Of a stretch of 64,000 nucleotides of DNA, positions 44,825-55,000 are shown piece after piece. Within the stretch, counting starts at the first letter, position 1, and each line of letters begins with the position of its first letter. A program made the position numbers and the translations under genes. Origin of the DNA: Methylocystis hirsuta (GTDB taxonomy: Bacteria; Pseudomonadota; Alphaproteobacteria; Rhizobiales; Beijerinckiaceae). Where the stretch lies: the NCBI RefSeq assembly GCF_003722355.1, contig NZ_QWDD01000003.1, positions 1 to 64,000 of the forward strand, written 5' to 3'. The notes beneath the pieces were generated by a model. It saw nothing but the letters and a program-made list of their open reading frames with translations, had not been told where the DNA came from and ran no database searches.

Positions 44825-45034
44825 ATGAGCACGAATGATCGAAATGATTCCGAAACGCAGATTTGCTTCGAGGGGCCCGGCGTAGCCGATGCGACGACGC
44901 TCGCTATCAAGGGCATCAAACCCGAACTCATCAATCGTCCTGAGAAGATACTCCAGCTGATGGACGTTCTTGATTTACCGAAAGGCACTAAGGCCCGGGT
45001 AATGTACACAACGACCGATGTGATCGTCCGCTAG
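44825..45034 (+). CDS. Small protein, 69 aa, beside heme-oxygenase-like enzyme
   Basis: From ATG 44825 with AGAGGA upstream. The sequence starts MSTNDRNDSETQICFEGPGV, passes a helical KPELINRPEKILQLMDVLDL and ends KARVMYTTTDVIVR. There is one Cys, and no signal peptide or membrane helix. The next gene follows after 14 bases. It could be a precursor peptide of a ribosomal natural product, a carrier or a small partner protein. The balanced composition and the strand-like end favour a folded domain over a plain leader peptide. No family recognised. Confidence 0.6.
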   Translation: MSTNDRNDSETQICFEGPGVADATTLAIKGIKPELINRPEKILQLMDVLDLPKGTKARVMYTTTDVIVR

Positions 45035-45048
45035 ACTCGCGGCAGGTT

Positions 45049-46575
45049 ATGATTGGGCTGCCACCAGGGCTGCTGATGGGCGGCGGAATGCTCCGGCCGT
45101 CCATTACCTGCCGACGAACAGGCAACAGATGGTCGCTTGCCCACTCTCTGTGGGAAGTTACTTTTGAGGCAGACAGTTTTATCAACCCAAAACAATTTGA
45201 AGCGTTTATTCAGCGTCGGCGGCCAATTGCAGCACTTGATCTTAACGACACTCAGTTGGCTGGGATAGCAAGGTTACTCGCCGCGCAGGGCTGCCTGACA
45301 TACGACCCTAATCGGGAAAATTACCAACCAGATGAAGTAAACTACATCGTTGGTGCAACGCTAAGCTCTTGGTATGGTTCCTATTACAGCCACCCGTTCT
45401 GGGGTGGTCTTCAGGCATGTAGTCTGACACCGACACAGCTATTCGGGTGGCTTTTGAGAACGTATCACCTTTCCCGCTCGGCCGGTGTGACCGCCGCGCG
45501 GGGTGCCCTAAACAGCACCACAGCTGCGGCGCGGGCTGCGTTTTTTAAGAATATGATTGAGGAATTCGCGCACTGCGATGTCTATTACATGCCATGCCAT
45601 TCTGAATTCGGCTTGAGTGCTAAGGAGATCAAGTCACTTGTGCCACTCGTATCGAGTACAGCCTTCGATCATCAGATGTCTGCTATTGCGGAGGATAGTT
45701 GGCTTGCGCACGTCATCGTGGCATATTTCCAAGAATACACAGCGGCCTTCCGTCAAGGAGCCTTCGAACTCTATGACCGGGTAGCGGAACACTACAAACT
45801 TGGCAATTTTTTTGACACATGGAAGCATCATGTCGGTTACGATGTGACGCAGAGTCATGCGGAAGAGTTCAAACGACTACTGACGGATGGTCAAATAAGT
45901 CGACTAGAGCTGGATAGCGCTCTTGCGGCGGCTGCAACAACGGTAACTTACCTTATTGGCGCTCTCGACGAGCTAGCGCTGGTAGATCCACAGCAATCGC
46001 TTCAGTCGTTTCGACGGCCGCAGGCCATTGAATTACTAGGTGGAGGCAAAAGCCTGGCAGAAGCTGCTCAAGTTCTAATTATGTCGCGCCAGCTTCTGCG
46101 AGATGATCGTGCCGATAAATTACAAAATGTTCTTTCGGAAGTGCTTGGTACTACATGCCTAATTCCGCTTCTCATTCGAGCGCTTTCACACGCGGAATAC
46201 CACAACGATGTGCTTTGTTTTGGTAATGCCATAGAAGCGCTAATGATTGCGGATGGCACAATAAGCAAGGCAGGAGCCATAACGATTTCAGCCAAGGCGA
46301 TCCTTAACTTTCTCCGCGAAAAAAGCAGTTCTGCGCTCGAATTCGGATGGCTGCTCCTGCTCCTTCTTGAACTGAGGACCAGTTCTAATGAAAAGGCGGC
46401 AGCTACGGCGCCCTTCTCCAATTGGTCAAAAGATCTGATTGTTTCAAACGAAAGACAGCTAGAGCTATTATTGCTGGGGGAACGTTTCTTGGAACTCTGT
46501 AGGGAGTCCACATCGCTGTGGCAAAAGGAATTGCCGCTAGACGTTTTGATCGATTTGGAAACGGCCGCCGAGTAG
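45049..46575 (+). CDS. Heme-oxygenase-like (HDO-type) metalloprotein with unusual N-terminal domain
   Basis: A 508-residue protein. The middle resembles iron-dependent heme-oxygenase-like enzymes (TenA/PqqC fold): YGSYYSHPFWGG, FFKNMIEEFAHCDVYYMPCH, YFQEYTAAFRQGAFELYDRV and WKHHVGYDVTQSHAEEF supply spaced His, Glu and Asp that could bind a diiron centre. About 90 residues before it (RWSLAHSLWEVTFEADSFIN, QRRRPIAALDLNDTQLAGIA) could be a PqqD-like peptide-binding domain, weak inference. The C-terminal 170 residues are helical, without clear motif. Coupled to the 69-residue gene. The fold is a moderate-confidence reading; oxidative change of a peptide is a hypothesis. Confidence 0.55.
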   Translation: MIGLPPGLLMGGGMLRPSITCRRTGNRWSLAHSLWEVTFEADSFINPKQFEAFIQRRRPIAALDLNDTQLAGIARLLAAQGCLTYDPNRENYQPDEVNYIVGATLSSWYGSYYSHPFWGGLQACSLTPTQLFGWLLRTYHLSRSAGVTAARGALNSTTAAARAAFFKNMIEEFAHCDVYYMPCHSEFGLSAKEIKSLVPLVSSTAFDHQMSAIAEDSWLAHVIVAYFQEYTAAFRQGAFELYDRVAEHYKLGNFFDTWKHHVGYDVTQSHAEEFKRLLTDGQISRLELDSALAAAATTVTYLIGALDELALVDPQQSLQSFRRPQAIELLGGGKSLAEAAQVLIMSRQLLRDDRADKLQNVLSEVLGTTCLIPLLIRALSHAEYHNDVLCFGNAIEALMIADGTISKAGAITISAKAILNFLREKSSSALEFGWLLLLLLELRTSSNEKAAATAPFSNWSKDLIVSNERQLELLLLGERFLELCRESTSLWQKELPLDVLIDLETAAE

Positions 46576-46729
46576 GAGCAGAGACAAAAAAGCTCGGCGA
46601 CCAACCGCCAGTGGGCGCAAAAGCCCGGATACTGAATGGTCGCTGCGCGGTTTTGACGACTTTTTCACACAGGAAAACGAACCTCTGTAGCCATCCGGCG
46701 TAGACCGCGGGCTTCGCAGTTTCCTGAGT

Positions 46730-47013
46730 TCAACGCTTCAAAAGCGTTGGATCATCTTTGTAGAGTTTGATCAGCTCGACCAAGGTTTCGATCCCGAAGG
46801 CGGTGAACGCCATAACGCCGTCGTCCCCGATCCCGTAGACCATATGAGGCCGTCTTCAGGCTCCATCTCGGCGGCGACGTCAAACAGCCAATCCTCGTTT
46901 TCGCCGAGTTGTTTGGCGACGAGGCTGATCGTCCTGACGTGGGCGATTTTGTTGACGTGCATGATCAGGCCGCACGAGCGGAGATTGTCGAACCTTGTGG
47001 CGCCCAGTTCCAC
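46730..47013 (-). pseudogene. Conserved small gene after IS66 tnpC, frameshifted
   Basis: The first frame reads [39 protein letters not shown] and EPEDG. Near 46847 the frame changes and continues with MVYGIGDDGVMAFTAFGIET and ELIKLYKDDPTLLKR, stopping at 46730. Together they give about 93 residues of what looks like a conserved small protein that I recall next to IS66 transposase genes, overlapping the tnpC end. Probably a passenger of the element; one base is missing. Confidence 0.5.
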
Positions 47014-48617
47014 GGCAGCAGTTCATCAATCCGGTGGGCTGGATGGGCGGCGATACGTGACAAAACGTCTGCGAGCCAAGCCTGCGGATCGACGCCATTC
47101 ATTTTGGCTGTGACAATGAGACTGTACATGGCCGCAGCGCGCTGCCCTCCGCGATCTGACCCGCAGAACAGCCATGATTTTCTTCCCAGCGCGATGCCTC
47201 TTAGCCCTCGTTCCGCAGCATTGTTGGACAAGCACACGCGTCCGTCGTCAAGGAATAGCGTGAACGCGGCCCAACGCTTGAGCATGTAATTGATAGCCTT
47301 GACCAGGTCGTGCCCGCGCGAGAGCCTGGCCGCCTGCTCGCGCAAATAGACCCGCAGATCATCGACCAGCGGCCCGCTCAGCGTGCGGCGGACCGCCAGG
47401 CGTTCTTCGGCGCTCTTTCCATTGATGGACCGCTCGATCTCGAACAGGGCGTCGATGCGGCGAACGACCTCGATCGCGATCGGCGACAAAGGGATTTCCT
47501 TTTTGCCAGCAGCCTTGCGGCGCGCGTTTTCGTCCAGATCAGCCATGGCGAAGAAGGGGCGCCGCGCGTGAACCCAGCACGCCGCCTCTTTGACCGGGCC
47601 AGGCTTGCGGTCCGCCAGATAGAGCCTGTTGTATCCGTCATAGGCGTCGGCTTGCAGGATGCCGGCATATCCCGCCAGATGCGCCTGCGGATGCTCGCCC
47701 CGGCGATCGCGCGAGTAATAGAACATCGCCGCCGGCGGCCCGGCGCCGCCGAACGGCTTGTCGTCTCGAACATAAATCCAGCACCGCCCGGTATCGGTTT
47801 TGCCTTCGGCCAGAACCGGCACGGTCGTATCATCGCCATGCAGGCGTTCGGCCGCCATGACGTGAGATTCCACAAGGCGAAGGAGCGGTTCGAGCGTTGT
47901 GCACACCGAGCCCACAGCGTCGGCCATGGTCGACAGCGCGATCGGCACGCCTTCCAGGGCATAACGCTCGGCCTGACGGTTCAAAGGCTGGTGCTGGCCG
48001 AACTTCTCGAACACGATCATCGCCAGCAGGCTCGCCCCCGCCCATCCCCGCGCAATCACATGGAATGGCGCCGGCGCCTGGCTGATCTTCTCGCAATCCC
48101 GGCAGGTGAACTTCTCCCGAACCGTCTCGATGACCTTCCACTGACGGGGCGTCGTTTCCAATGTGCGCGTCACATCCTCGCCGAGCTTGCGCAGGCGAGC
48201 GCTCCCGCAGCATTCGCATGCCGTCGGCGGGTCGATCACCACGCGCTCGCGCGGAAGGTGGTCGGGGAACGTATTGCGCTCCGGGCGCTTGCGCGTAAAT
48301 CCAGCGACCGTCGTCGTCCTGGCGACGGCCCTTTCGGCGGCAAGCTCGTCTTCCGTCGCGCTGGTTTCCAGCTCTTCGAAGGTGAGCGCCAGTTGATCGA
48401 TCAGCCGCGCCGAGCGCTCCGACCGCTGCCCATAGACCTGACGCTCCAGTTTCGCAATCCGAAGCTTCTGCTGCGCGATCAGCGCCATGTCTTCCGACGC
48501 TTTCGCGCGGGCGACCGCCAGTTCCGCCGCAACGTCCAGGCTCTTGGTCTGCGCAACGGCCAGCGCCGCTTTCAGGGCGGCGTTTTCTCGGGCAAGAACG
48601 GCGCGAGCGGCATCCAT
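46965..48617 (-). CDS. tnpC: IS66 transposase TnpC
   Basis: A 550-residue IS66 transposase: an N-terminal coiled coil ([20 protein letters not shown]), [20 protein letters not shown], a zinc-binding [13 protein letters not shown] and [13 protein letters not shown], and the DDE core [33 protein letters not shown] and [20 protein letters not shown]. The end [11 protein letters not shown] is typical. Intact. Confidence 0.93.
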   Translation of the reverse strand: MDAARAVLARENAALKAALAVAQTKSLDVAAELAVARAKASEDMALIAQQKLRIAKLERQVYGQRSERSARLIDQLALTFEELETSATEDELAAERAVARTTTVAGFTRKRPERNTFPDHLPRERVVIDPPTACECCGSARLRKLGEDVTRTLETTPRQWKVIETVREKFTCRDCEKISQAPAPFHVIARGWAGASLLAMIVFEKFGQHQPLNRQAERYALEGVPIALSTMADAVGSVCTTLEPLLRLVESHVMAAERLHGDDTTVPVLAEGKTDTGRCWIYVRDDKPFGGAGPPAAMFYYSRDRRGEHPQAHLAGYAGILQADAYDGYNRLYLADRKPGPVKEAACWVHARRPFFAMADLDENARRKAAGKKEIPLSPIAIEVVRRIDALFEIERSINGKSAEERLAVRRTLSGPLVDDLRVYLREQAARLSRGHDLVKAINYMLKRWAAFTLFLDDGRVCLSNNAAERGLRGIALGRKSWLFCGSDRGGQRAAAMYSLIVTAKMNGVDPQAWLADVLSRIAAHPAHRIDELLPWNWAPQGSTISARAA

Positions 48618-48701
48618 GAGACGAAGTGAATCATAAATCGCGTGATTTGAGGCGCCCTAAAATGCACGCGACCCCAATTTTTTCGACGCAATCCGCGCAC
48701 G

Positions 48702-49049
48702 CTAACCGGCGCTCTTGGGCCGCCATGTCAGTTGCGGATTCCGCCAGTCTATCCCTTCGAGCATATACGCCATCTGCGCCGCCGAGATCGACACTGCGCC
48801 CCCCGACGCCGACGGCCATATGAACTTTCCGCGGTCCAATCGTTTGGCGTAAAGCGATAGCCCGATTCCATCGTGCCAAAGGATCTTGGCGAGATCACCG
48901 CGGCGACCTCGGAAAATATAAAGATCGCCCGCATGAGGATCGCGCTTCAGAGTCTCCTGAACCTGAAGCGCCAGACCCTGCATGCCGCGCCGCATGTCGG
49001 TATGCCCAGTCGCAATCCAGACCCTGACGCCGTTCGGAATCGGAATCAT
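48702..49049 (-). CDS. tnpB: IS66 accessory protein TnpB
   Basis: A 115-residue IS66 Orf2 protein: VRVWIATGHTDMRRGMQGLA, GDLYIFRGRRGDLAKILWHD and GLSLYAKRLDRGKFIWP are family hallmarks. Required for IS66 movement. Overlaps the tnpA stop by 4 bases. Intact. Confidence 0.93.
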   Translation of the reverse strand: MIPIPNGVRVWIATGHTDMRRGMQGLALQVQETLKRDPHAGDLYIFRGRRGDLAKILWHDGIGLSLYAKRLDRGKFIWPSASGGAVSISAAQMAYMLEGIDWRNPQLTWRPKSAG

Positions 49050-49426
49050 CGCCGCGACAGCGCCTTCAATACGCGCGACAACGCCGCCGTCTCGACATCA
49101 GCCCAGACGAGGATCCGGTCGCCTTCCGAAAGAACGATTTCCATCTGGCCGCGCGATCCCGAAGTGGAACCTTCTGCGGCGGTGTCCGGCGCGATCGTCA
49201 CCGGTAGTATTGGCGTGATAGTCTTCCGCGCGGCAGGGTCGAGGTTGAACTCTCGGCGCCAGGTGAAAAGCTGATTGGCGTTAAGCGCGTGCCGCCGCGC
49301 CACTTCGGCAATCGATGCGCCTTCTTCGCGGCTCTCATCGACGATCCGACGCTTGTCGTCCCGGTTCCAGGACCGACGTTTGCGCCTGATCGGCGCCAGT
49401 TCGCCGTCTTTGCCGACCGATATCAA
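49046..49426 (-). CDS. tnpA: IS66 accessory protein TnpA
   Basis: A 126-residue IS66 Orf1 protein with a helix-turn-helix (RSWNRDDKRRIVDESREEGA, EVARRHALNANQLFTWRREF). First gene of the tnpABC order. Intact. Confidence 0.9.
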   Translation of the reverse strand: MISVGKDGELAPIRRKRRSWNRDDKRRIVDESREEGASIAEVARRHALNANQLFTWRREFNLDPAARKTITPILPVTIAPDTAAEGSTSGSRGQMEIVLSEGDRILVWADVETAALSRVLKALSRR

Positions 49427-49560
49427 TGATAGTGTCCATGTGGCTCAAGTGGACACGATCATCGAGCCACTCTTCAGACAGCTATCTCCAAAATCGAGTT
49501 CAAAGCCAGGCGGCCGCCGGCGAAGGGATACGAACCTCTTTCGCGTCGCTCGTGCTCTCC

Positions 49561-50865
49561 CAGCTGGACGCCTCCAATAACCTGTTTTCTGGGGTCGATA
49601 GCGCGGCATGACGCGGACCGACGTCTTCGCGCAGGTGACATTTGACCTTTTTGCGTCCCGTGCATCGTTGAGCGGCGGCCATTCCCGTCGCTCATATTCC
49701 TGACGCGGGTGCGCCTCGCTCGTGCAGCCAGACGAAGCGGCGCATGTTGTAGACGAGATTGGCGAGCCCGATCTTGAGCCGCGCCCGCGCCAGGCCGATG
49801 GTTCGCACGAACAGGCCCATCAGCCCCTTCTGATGCGCGAACACATGCTCGACGGCGCTGCGCACTTTCGACTTCTGCGCATTGGCGAAGCGCGTGCGCT
49901 CCGGCATCGGCTTACCCTTGGGCTTCTTGCGATGAATGCGCGAGACCAAGCCGCGCCGCAACAGCATCGCTTCATTCTTCGCCGAGCGATACGCCGTATC
50001 TGCATAGACCTCGCTCGCTGTGTTGGCGCGGTCGAGAACATCCTCGAGCCTTGCGCCGTCATGCGCGGCGGCGTGTGTCGCCGTCCATTTGCGGATCAGC
50101 CCATGCGCCCGGTCGATCGACACATGGTTCTTGTATCCGAAGGCGGGGATGGCGAGATCGACCGGCGGTAGCGAGCCGTCCTCCCGCACTTTGGCTTTCG
50201 TGTATTTGACCGTCCAGCGCGCATCGCGATCTTTCTGCGCGAGCTTCGCCGGCTTGTCCTTCCAGCCCTCTGGAATGCGGCCGTCCTTGATCGCCTGCTT
50301 CTCGCCGTTCGTATTGCGCTGCTTGGGCGCGGCGACAATCGTGGCGTCGATGATCTGGCCCGACATCGCGAGAAAGCCGGCCTCGCGCAGCGCTGCGTCA
50401 AACTGCTCGAACAAGACGTCGGCCGCATGCGCCTTCTTCAGCGCCTCGCGGAACGTCCAGATCGTATTGGCGTCGGGAACCGCGTCGGCCAAACCCAATC
50501 CGAGAAAGCGCATGAACGACAGCCGGTCCTTGATCAGATATTCGCAGCGCTCGTCCGACAGCGAATGCATTGCTTGCAGGATCAGCACCTTGAACATGAA
50601 CACATGATCGAACGGCGGACGCCCACCCTTGGAGCGATCGGCGCGCGGCGCTGCCGCCTCCAGCGCCGCCCGGAACATCTCAAAATCGACCAGCGCCTTC
50701 ACGCGCTCAAGATCGTCGCCTTTGGCCGACAGCTCCGCCAGCCGTTCGTCGACGTCGAAAAATCCGGGCGTTCCCTTCGCCATGGCCGCGGTCCCCTTTG
50801 CGACATGACCAAAGTGAATCAACTCAACGCCAATTTGGCCAGAGGTTTTTGGAGGCCTCCAGCTT
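49561..50865 (-). mobile_element. IS5-family insertion sequence
   Basis: Inverted ends: GCTGGACGCCTCCAATAACCT from about 49563 and, on the other strand from about 50863, GCTGGAGGCCTCCAAAAACC. It holds one intact transposase gene. It lies downstream of the Toprim gene. Confidence 0.8.
49692..50783 (-). CDS. IS5-family transposase
   Basis: A 363-residue DDE transposase from ATG 50783 (MAKGTPGFFDVDERLAELSA). It shows FDHVFMFKVLILQAMHSLSD, the first acidic site in SGQIIDATIVAAPKQRN, the second in SEVYADTAYRSAKNEAML, and the Glu region RSAVEHVFAHQKGLMGLFVR with YNMRRFVWL near the end. Intact. Confidence 0.93.
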   Translation of the reverse strand: MAKGTPGFFDVDERLAELSAKGDDLERVKALVDFEMFRAALEAAAPRADRSKGGRPPFDHVFMFKVLILQAMHSLSDERCEYLIKDRLSFMRFLGLGLADAVPDANTIWTFREALKKAHAADVLFEQFDAALREAGFLAMSGQIIDATIVAAPKQRNTNGEKQAIKDGRIPEGWKDKPAKLAQKDRDARWTVKYTKAKVREDGSLPPVDLAIPAFGYKNHVSIDRAHGLIRKWTATHAAAHDGARLEDVLDRANTASEVYADTAYRSAKNEAMLLRRGLVSRIHRKKPKGKPMPERTRFANAQKSKVRSAVEHVFAHQKGLMGLFVRTIGLARARLKIGLANLVYNMRRFVWLHERGAPASGI

Positions 50866-51015
50866 ACAACGTTAGATTTTCGCACGACGATGTTCCCCTT
50901 TATTTTCAATTGGTTTTGCAGGAAGATAGCTTCAAAAGTCGAGCGTCATTTCCGCCAAGATGGCGGCCGTAGTGAATGACCGAGTTGGGTCAGACCACGC
51001 CTTTAGCAACGCGCA

Positions 51016-52044
51016 TCAGGAGCGTCTGCTTTCTTCGAAGTCAGACATTGGCAGTAATTTCACTAACCGGAGCCGAAGGCGTTCCAGTGCAATGTGCCGC
51101 AGTTCGTCGTTAAAATCCTTACCTTGCGAGGCAATCATTCCAGCTTCGACGCCTACAGCCGCGGCGCGTTCCGCAAGTTTGCGCATAGCGTTTCGACCAG
51201 CGCTATCATTATCTGCTGCGATGAGCAGCCGACGCAGCCCGGCCGGAAATTTCCACGCCGCGAGATGCGCGGCAGAGAGCCCCGCGATCATTGGAATATC
51301 GGGGAAGGCGCTTTTGAGCGAAAGCACGGTTTCGATCCCTTCGCCGATGATGGCGAATTCGTCGATGGGGCCAAAGCGCACGCCGTTGCCACGAATGGCG
51401 CCGAGCGAACGCCGCGGCGACTCGACGTTCGCTTTGACGTTGCGCGCCGGATCAAGAAACGTCCGATGAATGCCTGTGATCTCGTCGTTATTGTCAGTGA
51501 CGGCGGCGACCAGCGCCGGCAATCTGCGTGAGAGCCCGTCTCGACTTTCACGATAGATCAGCGCCGGGTGATAGCGCAGCGGCGCGTGACTCAAATCAGC
51601 GGTGATTTTTCGCGAACGCAAATACGCCTCGGCCTTTGTTCCGATAATCGGCTGCGACTCCGCCCGGATTTTGCGGGCGAGAGCGATCGTGTCGCATTCG
51701 CCTGAATTCCGATCGCAACTCTCGGTCGTCGTCTCACGCGGCATGCGCAAGAAGCGTCGCGCCTCGTCAAGCGTGTCGCGAAAGGACGTAAGCCCTTCTC
51801 GCGCGCGGATGAGATCGAGAAGGTCGCCATGTTCTGACGTGGCGGAATCGGTCCAGCGTCCTCGCGCGCCCTTGCCAGACAGTGGGCCCTTCAGCCGCAC
51901 ATAGAGACTGCGGCCCGCATTGTTGTTCACGTCGCCGACGATCCAGTAATTGCCGCATCGACGACCGTCCGAGAGATAATGCTGGCAAACAGCCTCGACA
52001 TGTTCGGCGAGGCGGCAGGACAGAGTCCGGGCGGGGCTTTCCAT
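51016..52044 (-). CDS. Toprim-domain plasmid protein (primase-like)
   Basis: A 342-residue protein from ATG 52044 (MESPARTLSCRLAEHVEAVC). An N-terminal zinc-finger-like region (CQHYLSDGRRCGNYWIVGDV) and RARGRWTDSATSEHGDLLDL precede a Toprim domain: EFAIIGEGIETVLSLKSAF (catalytic Glu) and RRLLIAADNDSAGRNAMRKL (DxD). It resembles phage P4-like and plasmid primases that make primers for replication or transfer. It follows the methylase/helicase gene by 16 bases on the same strand and is the last gene of that operon. Confidence 0.85.
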   Translation of the reverse strand: MESPARTLSCRLAEHVEAVCQHYLSDGRRCGNYWIVGDVNNNAGRSLYVRLKGPLSGKGARGRWTDSATSEHGDLLDLIRAREGLTSFRDTLDEARRFLRMPRETTTESCDRNSGECDTIALARKIRAESQPIIGTKAEAYLRSRKITADLSHAPLRYHPALIYRESRDGLSRRLPALVAAVTDNNDEITGIHRTFLDPARNVKANVESPRRSLGAIRGNGVRFGPIDEFAIIGEGIETVLSLKSAFPDIPMIAGLSAAHLAAWKFPAGLRRLLIAADNDSAGRNAMRKLAERAAAVGVEAGMIASQGKDFNDELRHIALERLRLRLVKLLPMSDFEESRRS

Positions 52045-52060
52045 GATCGCCTCCCGCTCG

Positions 52061-55000
52061 TTAAGAACTGACGCGGGTCGCGGGCGCGACTCGGAGCAGG
52101 GGATAGAGCGCGAGCAGCTTCTCGACGATTTTCCCTGCGTCATCGCCAAGCGGCACGAACAGCCGCAGCTTCCAGGCAATGATTTCGGAAACGAGACCCT
52201 GCGCTTTCAGCCGGTCGACCATCGTGTCGGAAAAGCCCGTGAGTTCCAGCCGATGCCGGTTCATCACGAGCGAGCGTTTGAGGACCAAGCCCTCCGCCAG
52301 AATCAGGCTCGCGCCATCCTGAAGGACCGCCGTAATAGCCGCGGCCGGCGCGAGGTCAGGCGCGCCGGCGCCTGTCGCCTCAAGGAGCATGGCGGCGCTT
52401 GCCGCCGAAACGAGCCGGCCAATGACGCGTTCGCCCTGATCGGTCTGCAGGCGATAGACCCGCGCGGCCTCGTCCGGGAGGCAGTTCCAGACCGGGAGCA
52501 GGAGTCCGGTCACAATATGAAACGTGCTCTCGGTCAGTTCGGGAAGGGAGGCGACCTCAGCTTCCCACGCGCGCTGAAATTCTTCTGACGTCGCATCGCG
52601 CCAATGCGAGCGCTCCAGCGCCTCAACCGTGATGACATCGGCATGGGCCGGGCGCAGCAGCCGAACACGCGGCTGAATCGAGCCGTCATCCTGCATCAAG
52701 GCCGACGCCGGCAGTTCGACCGCCGCGCGGCCCGACTGGTCGTTGATCATCAATCGCGACTTTTGGGACGCGCTTGCAGATCGATGAGCCGCGTCAAGCG
52801 TCGTGATCCGCGTCTTGTCCTTGCGCAGGATGGTCAGAAGCTCTGTCTCCGCCCCGCTCCCGCCATGGACGGCGATGGTTCGGCAATTATTGACGACCAG
52901 ACTCTCCGCCATCAGCGTCTCAACGCCGACATCGAAGACGCCGGCCTCGACTGCCGCCTCGATTTGCGCCGCCATCAACCCCTCGAACACGTCGAAGAGA
53001 AGATTTTGCAACGCGATCGGCAGCGCAAGGATGCGGTTGAGGAATGTCGAAATCGGCGGCAGCTCCTCCTTGAGGCTGCCGTCCTGATCGGTGAGATCGA
53101 GACCGGTCGCTTCCATAAAGCGCGTCAGCGAGCAGCCTTCGACCTTGCCGGCGAAGACGAGCTGATAGAGCCGGCGCAGCGCCGCGCGCCCATAGGGGGA
53201 TTCGAGATTATCTTCGGGTCGGAACAGGCCCTGGCCGCCGGTCTGGCGCTGACCCCGCGTGATGGCGCCAAGCGTGTCGAGCCGGCGGGCGATCGTCGAG
53301 AGAAAGCGCTTTTCGCCTTTAACATCGGTCGCGACCGGACGGAACAGCGGCGGCTGCGCCTGATTGGTGCGATTGGTGCGCCCCAGCCCCTGAATGGCGT
53401 TATCCGCCTTCCAGCCGGGTTCGAGCAGATAATGGACGCGCAGGCGCTGGTTCCGGGCAGCTCGCTCGGCGTGATAGGAGCGGCCCGTGCCGCCGGCGTC
53501 GGAAAAGACAAGGATGCGCTTCTCGTCATCCATGAAGGCCTGCGTCTCGCCCAAATTGGCGGAGGCTGGCCGATTCTCGACGCAAAGCCGATCCGAGCCG
53601 TCGGCGTTGGTCTTGCGCACGATCCGCCTTGAGCGGCCGGTGACTTCGGCGACCATCTCCGTCCCGAAGCGCTGAACGATCTGATCGAGCGCGCCCTGCA
53701 CGGCGGGCAGCGCCGCGAGATGCTCGATCAGCCGATTCCGTCGTTCCATCGCCTCGCGCGACTGGACCGGATTGCCGTGCTCGTCGACCGCCGGGCGTGA
53801 GTGAAGATCGCCATTCTCGTCGGAATAGACCTCGAAGAGCTGTGTCGGGAAGGAATGGGCGAGGTAGTCGAGAACATATTCGCGCGGGGTGATGTCGCAG
53901 GAAAGATCGCCCCATTCCGAGAAGGGGATTTCCGCAAGGCGGCGCTCCATCAAGGCTTCGCTGGTCGAGACGATCTGAATAACGGCGGCATGGCCGGCCG
54001 CCAAATCGCGCTCGATCGACGTGATGAGGCTTGGGACCTTCATCGCCGTGATCAGATGATTGAAGAAGCGCTGCTTGTTGGATTCGAACGCCGAGCGCGC
54101 CGCGGCTTTGGCGTTGCGGTTATAGGCTTTGCCGCCTTCGCCGGTGATGTTGGCCGCCTCCAGCGCTGCGTTGAGATTATTGTGAATGATCTCGAAGGCG
54201 CCGGCATAGGAATCATAGATGCGGATCTGCTCCGCCGAGAGCGAATGCTCCAGCATCTCGACCTCGACCCCGGCATAAGAGAGGGCGCGCGACGCATAAA
54301 GGCCGAGCGCTTTCAAATCACGCGCCAGCACCTCCATGGCGGCGATGCCGCCCGCCTCCATCGCCGCGACAAAATCGGTGCGCGTCGCAAAGGGCATGTC
54401 GGTCGAGCCCCAGAGACCGAGACGCGTCGCATAAGCGAGATTGGCGACGGTCGTCGCCCCGGTCGCCGAGACATACAGGACACGCGCGCCGGGCAGGGCG
54501 TTTTGCAGCATCAATCCTGCGCGGCCCTGCTGCGAGGCGGTCTTCTCGCCGCGCTCGCCCTTATCGCCCGCCGCATTCGCAAGCGCATGCGCCTCGTCGA
54601 AGACGATGACGCCGTCGAAATCGGTGCCTAACCAGTCTATGATCTGCTTGAGGCGCGAAGCTTTCACCGCGCCGTCCCGACCCTGCCGCTCATCCGAGCG
54701 CAGGGTCGCATAGGTCGTAAAGAGAATGCCCTCGGAGAGCTTGATCGGCACGCCCTGCTTGAAACGGGACTGCGGGACGATCTGTAGCTTCTCCTGGCCA
54801 AGCGCCGACCAATCGCGCTGCGCGTCCTCACACAGCTTGTCGGATTTCGAGATCCAGAGCGCCTTGCGACGGCCCTTCAGCCAATTGTCGAGAACAACGC
54901 CCGCGACCTGACGTCCCTTACCGGCGCCGGTGCCATCGCCAAGATAATAGCCCCGGCGAAAGCGGACCGCCTTCTCCGCGTCGTCCGGCGCGGCGGAGAC

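Larger units (their letters stand above)
46730..49440 (-). mobile_element. IS66-family insertion sequence
   Basis: tnpA, tnpB and tnpC lie in order on the minus strand, plus a small passenger after tnpC. The outer ends were not located with certainty; GTGTCCA and TGGACAC around 49432-49456 form an inverted pair near the right end. The left limit given is the end of the passenger gene. Confidence 0.7.

Noticed and set aside
47310..48629. A 439-residue plus-strand open frame
   Set aside because: It is antisense to the intact IS66 tnpC gene and has no motif.
49505..49575. tRNA-like bits on the minus strand (CAGCTGGGAGAGC and GGTTCGTATCCC)
   Set aside because: No acceptor or anticodon stem can be formed, the spacing is too short, and the first bit crosses the IS5 left end.
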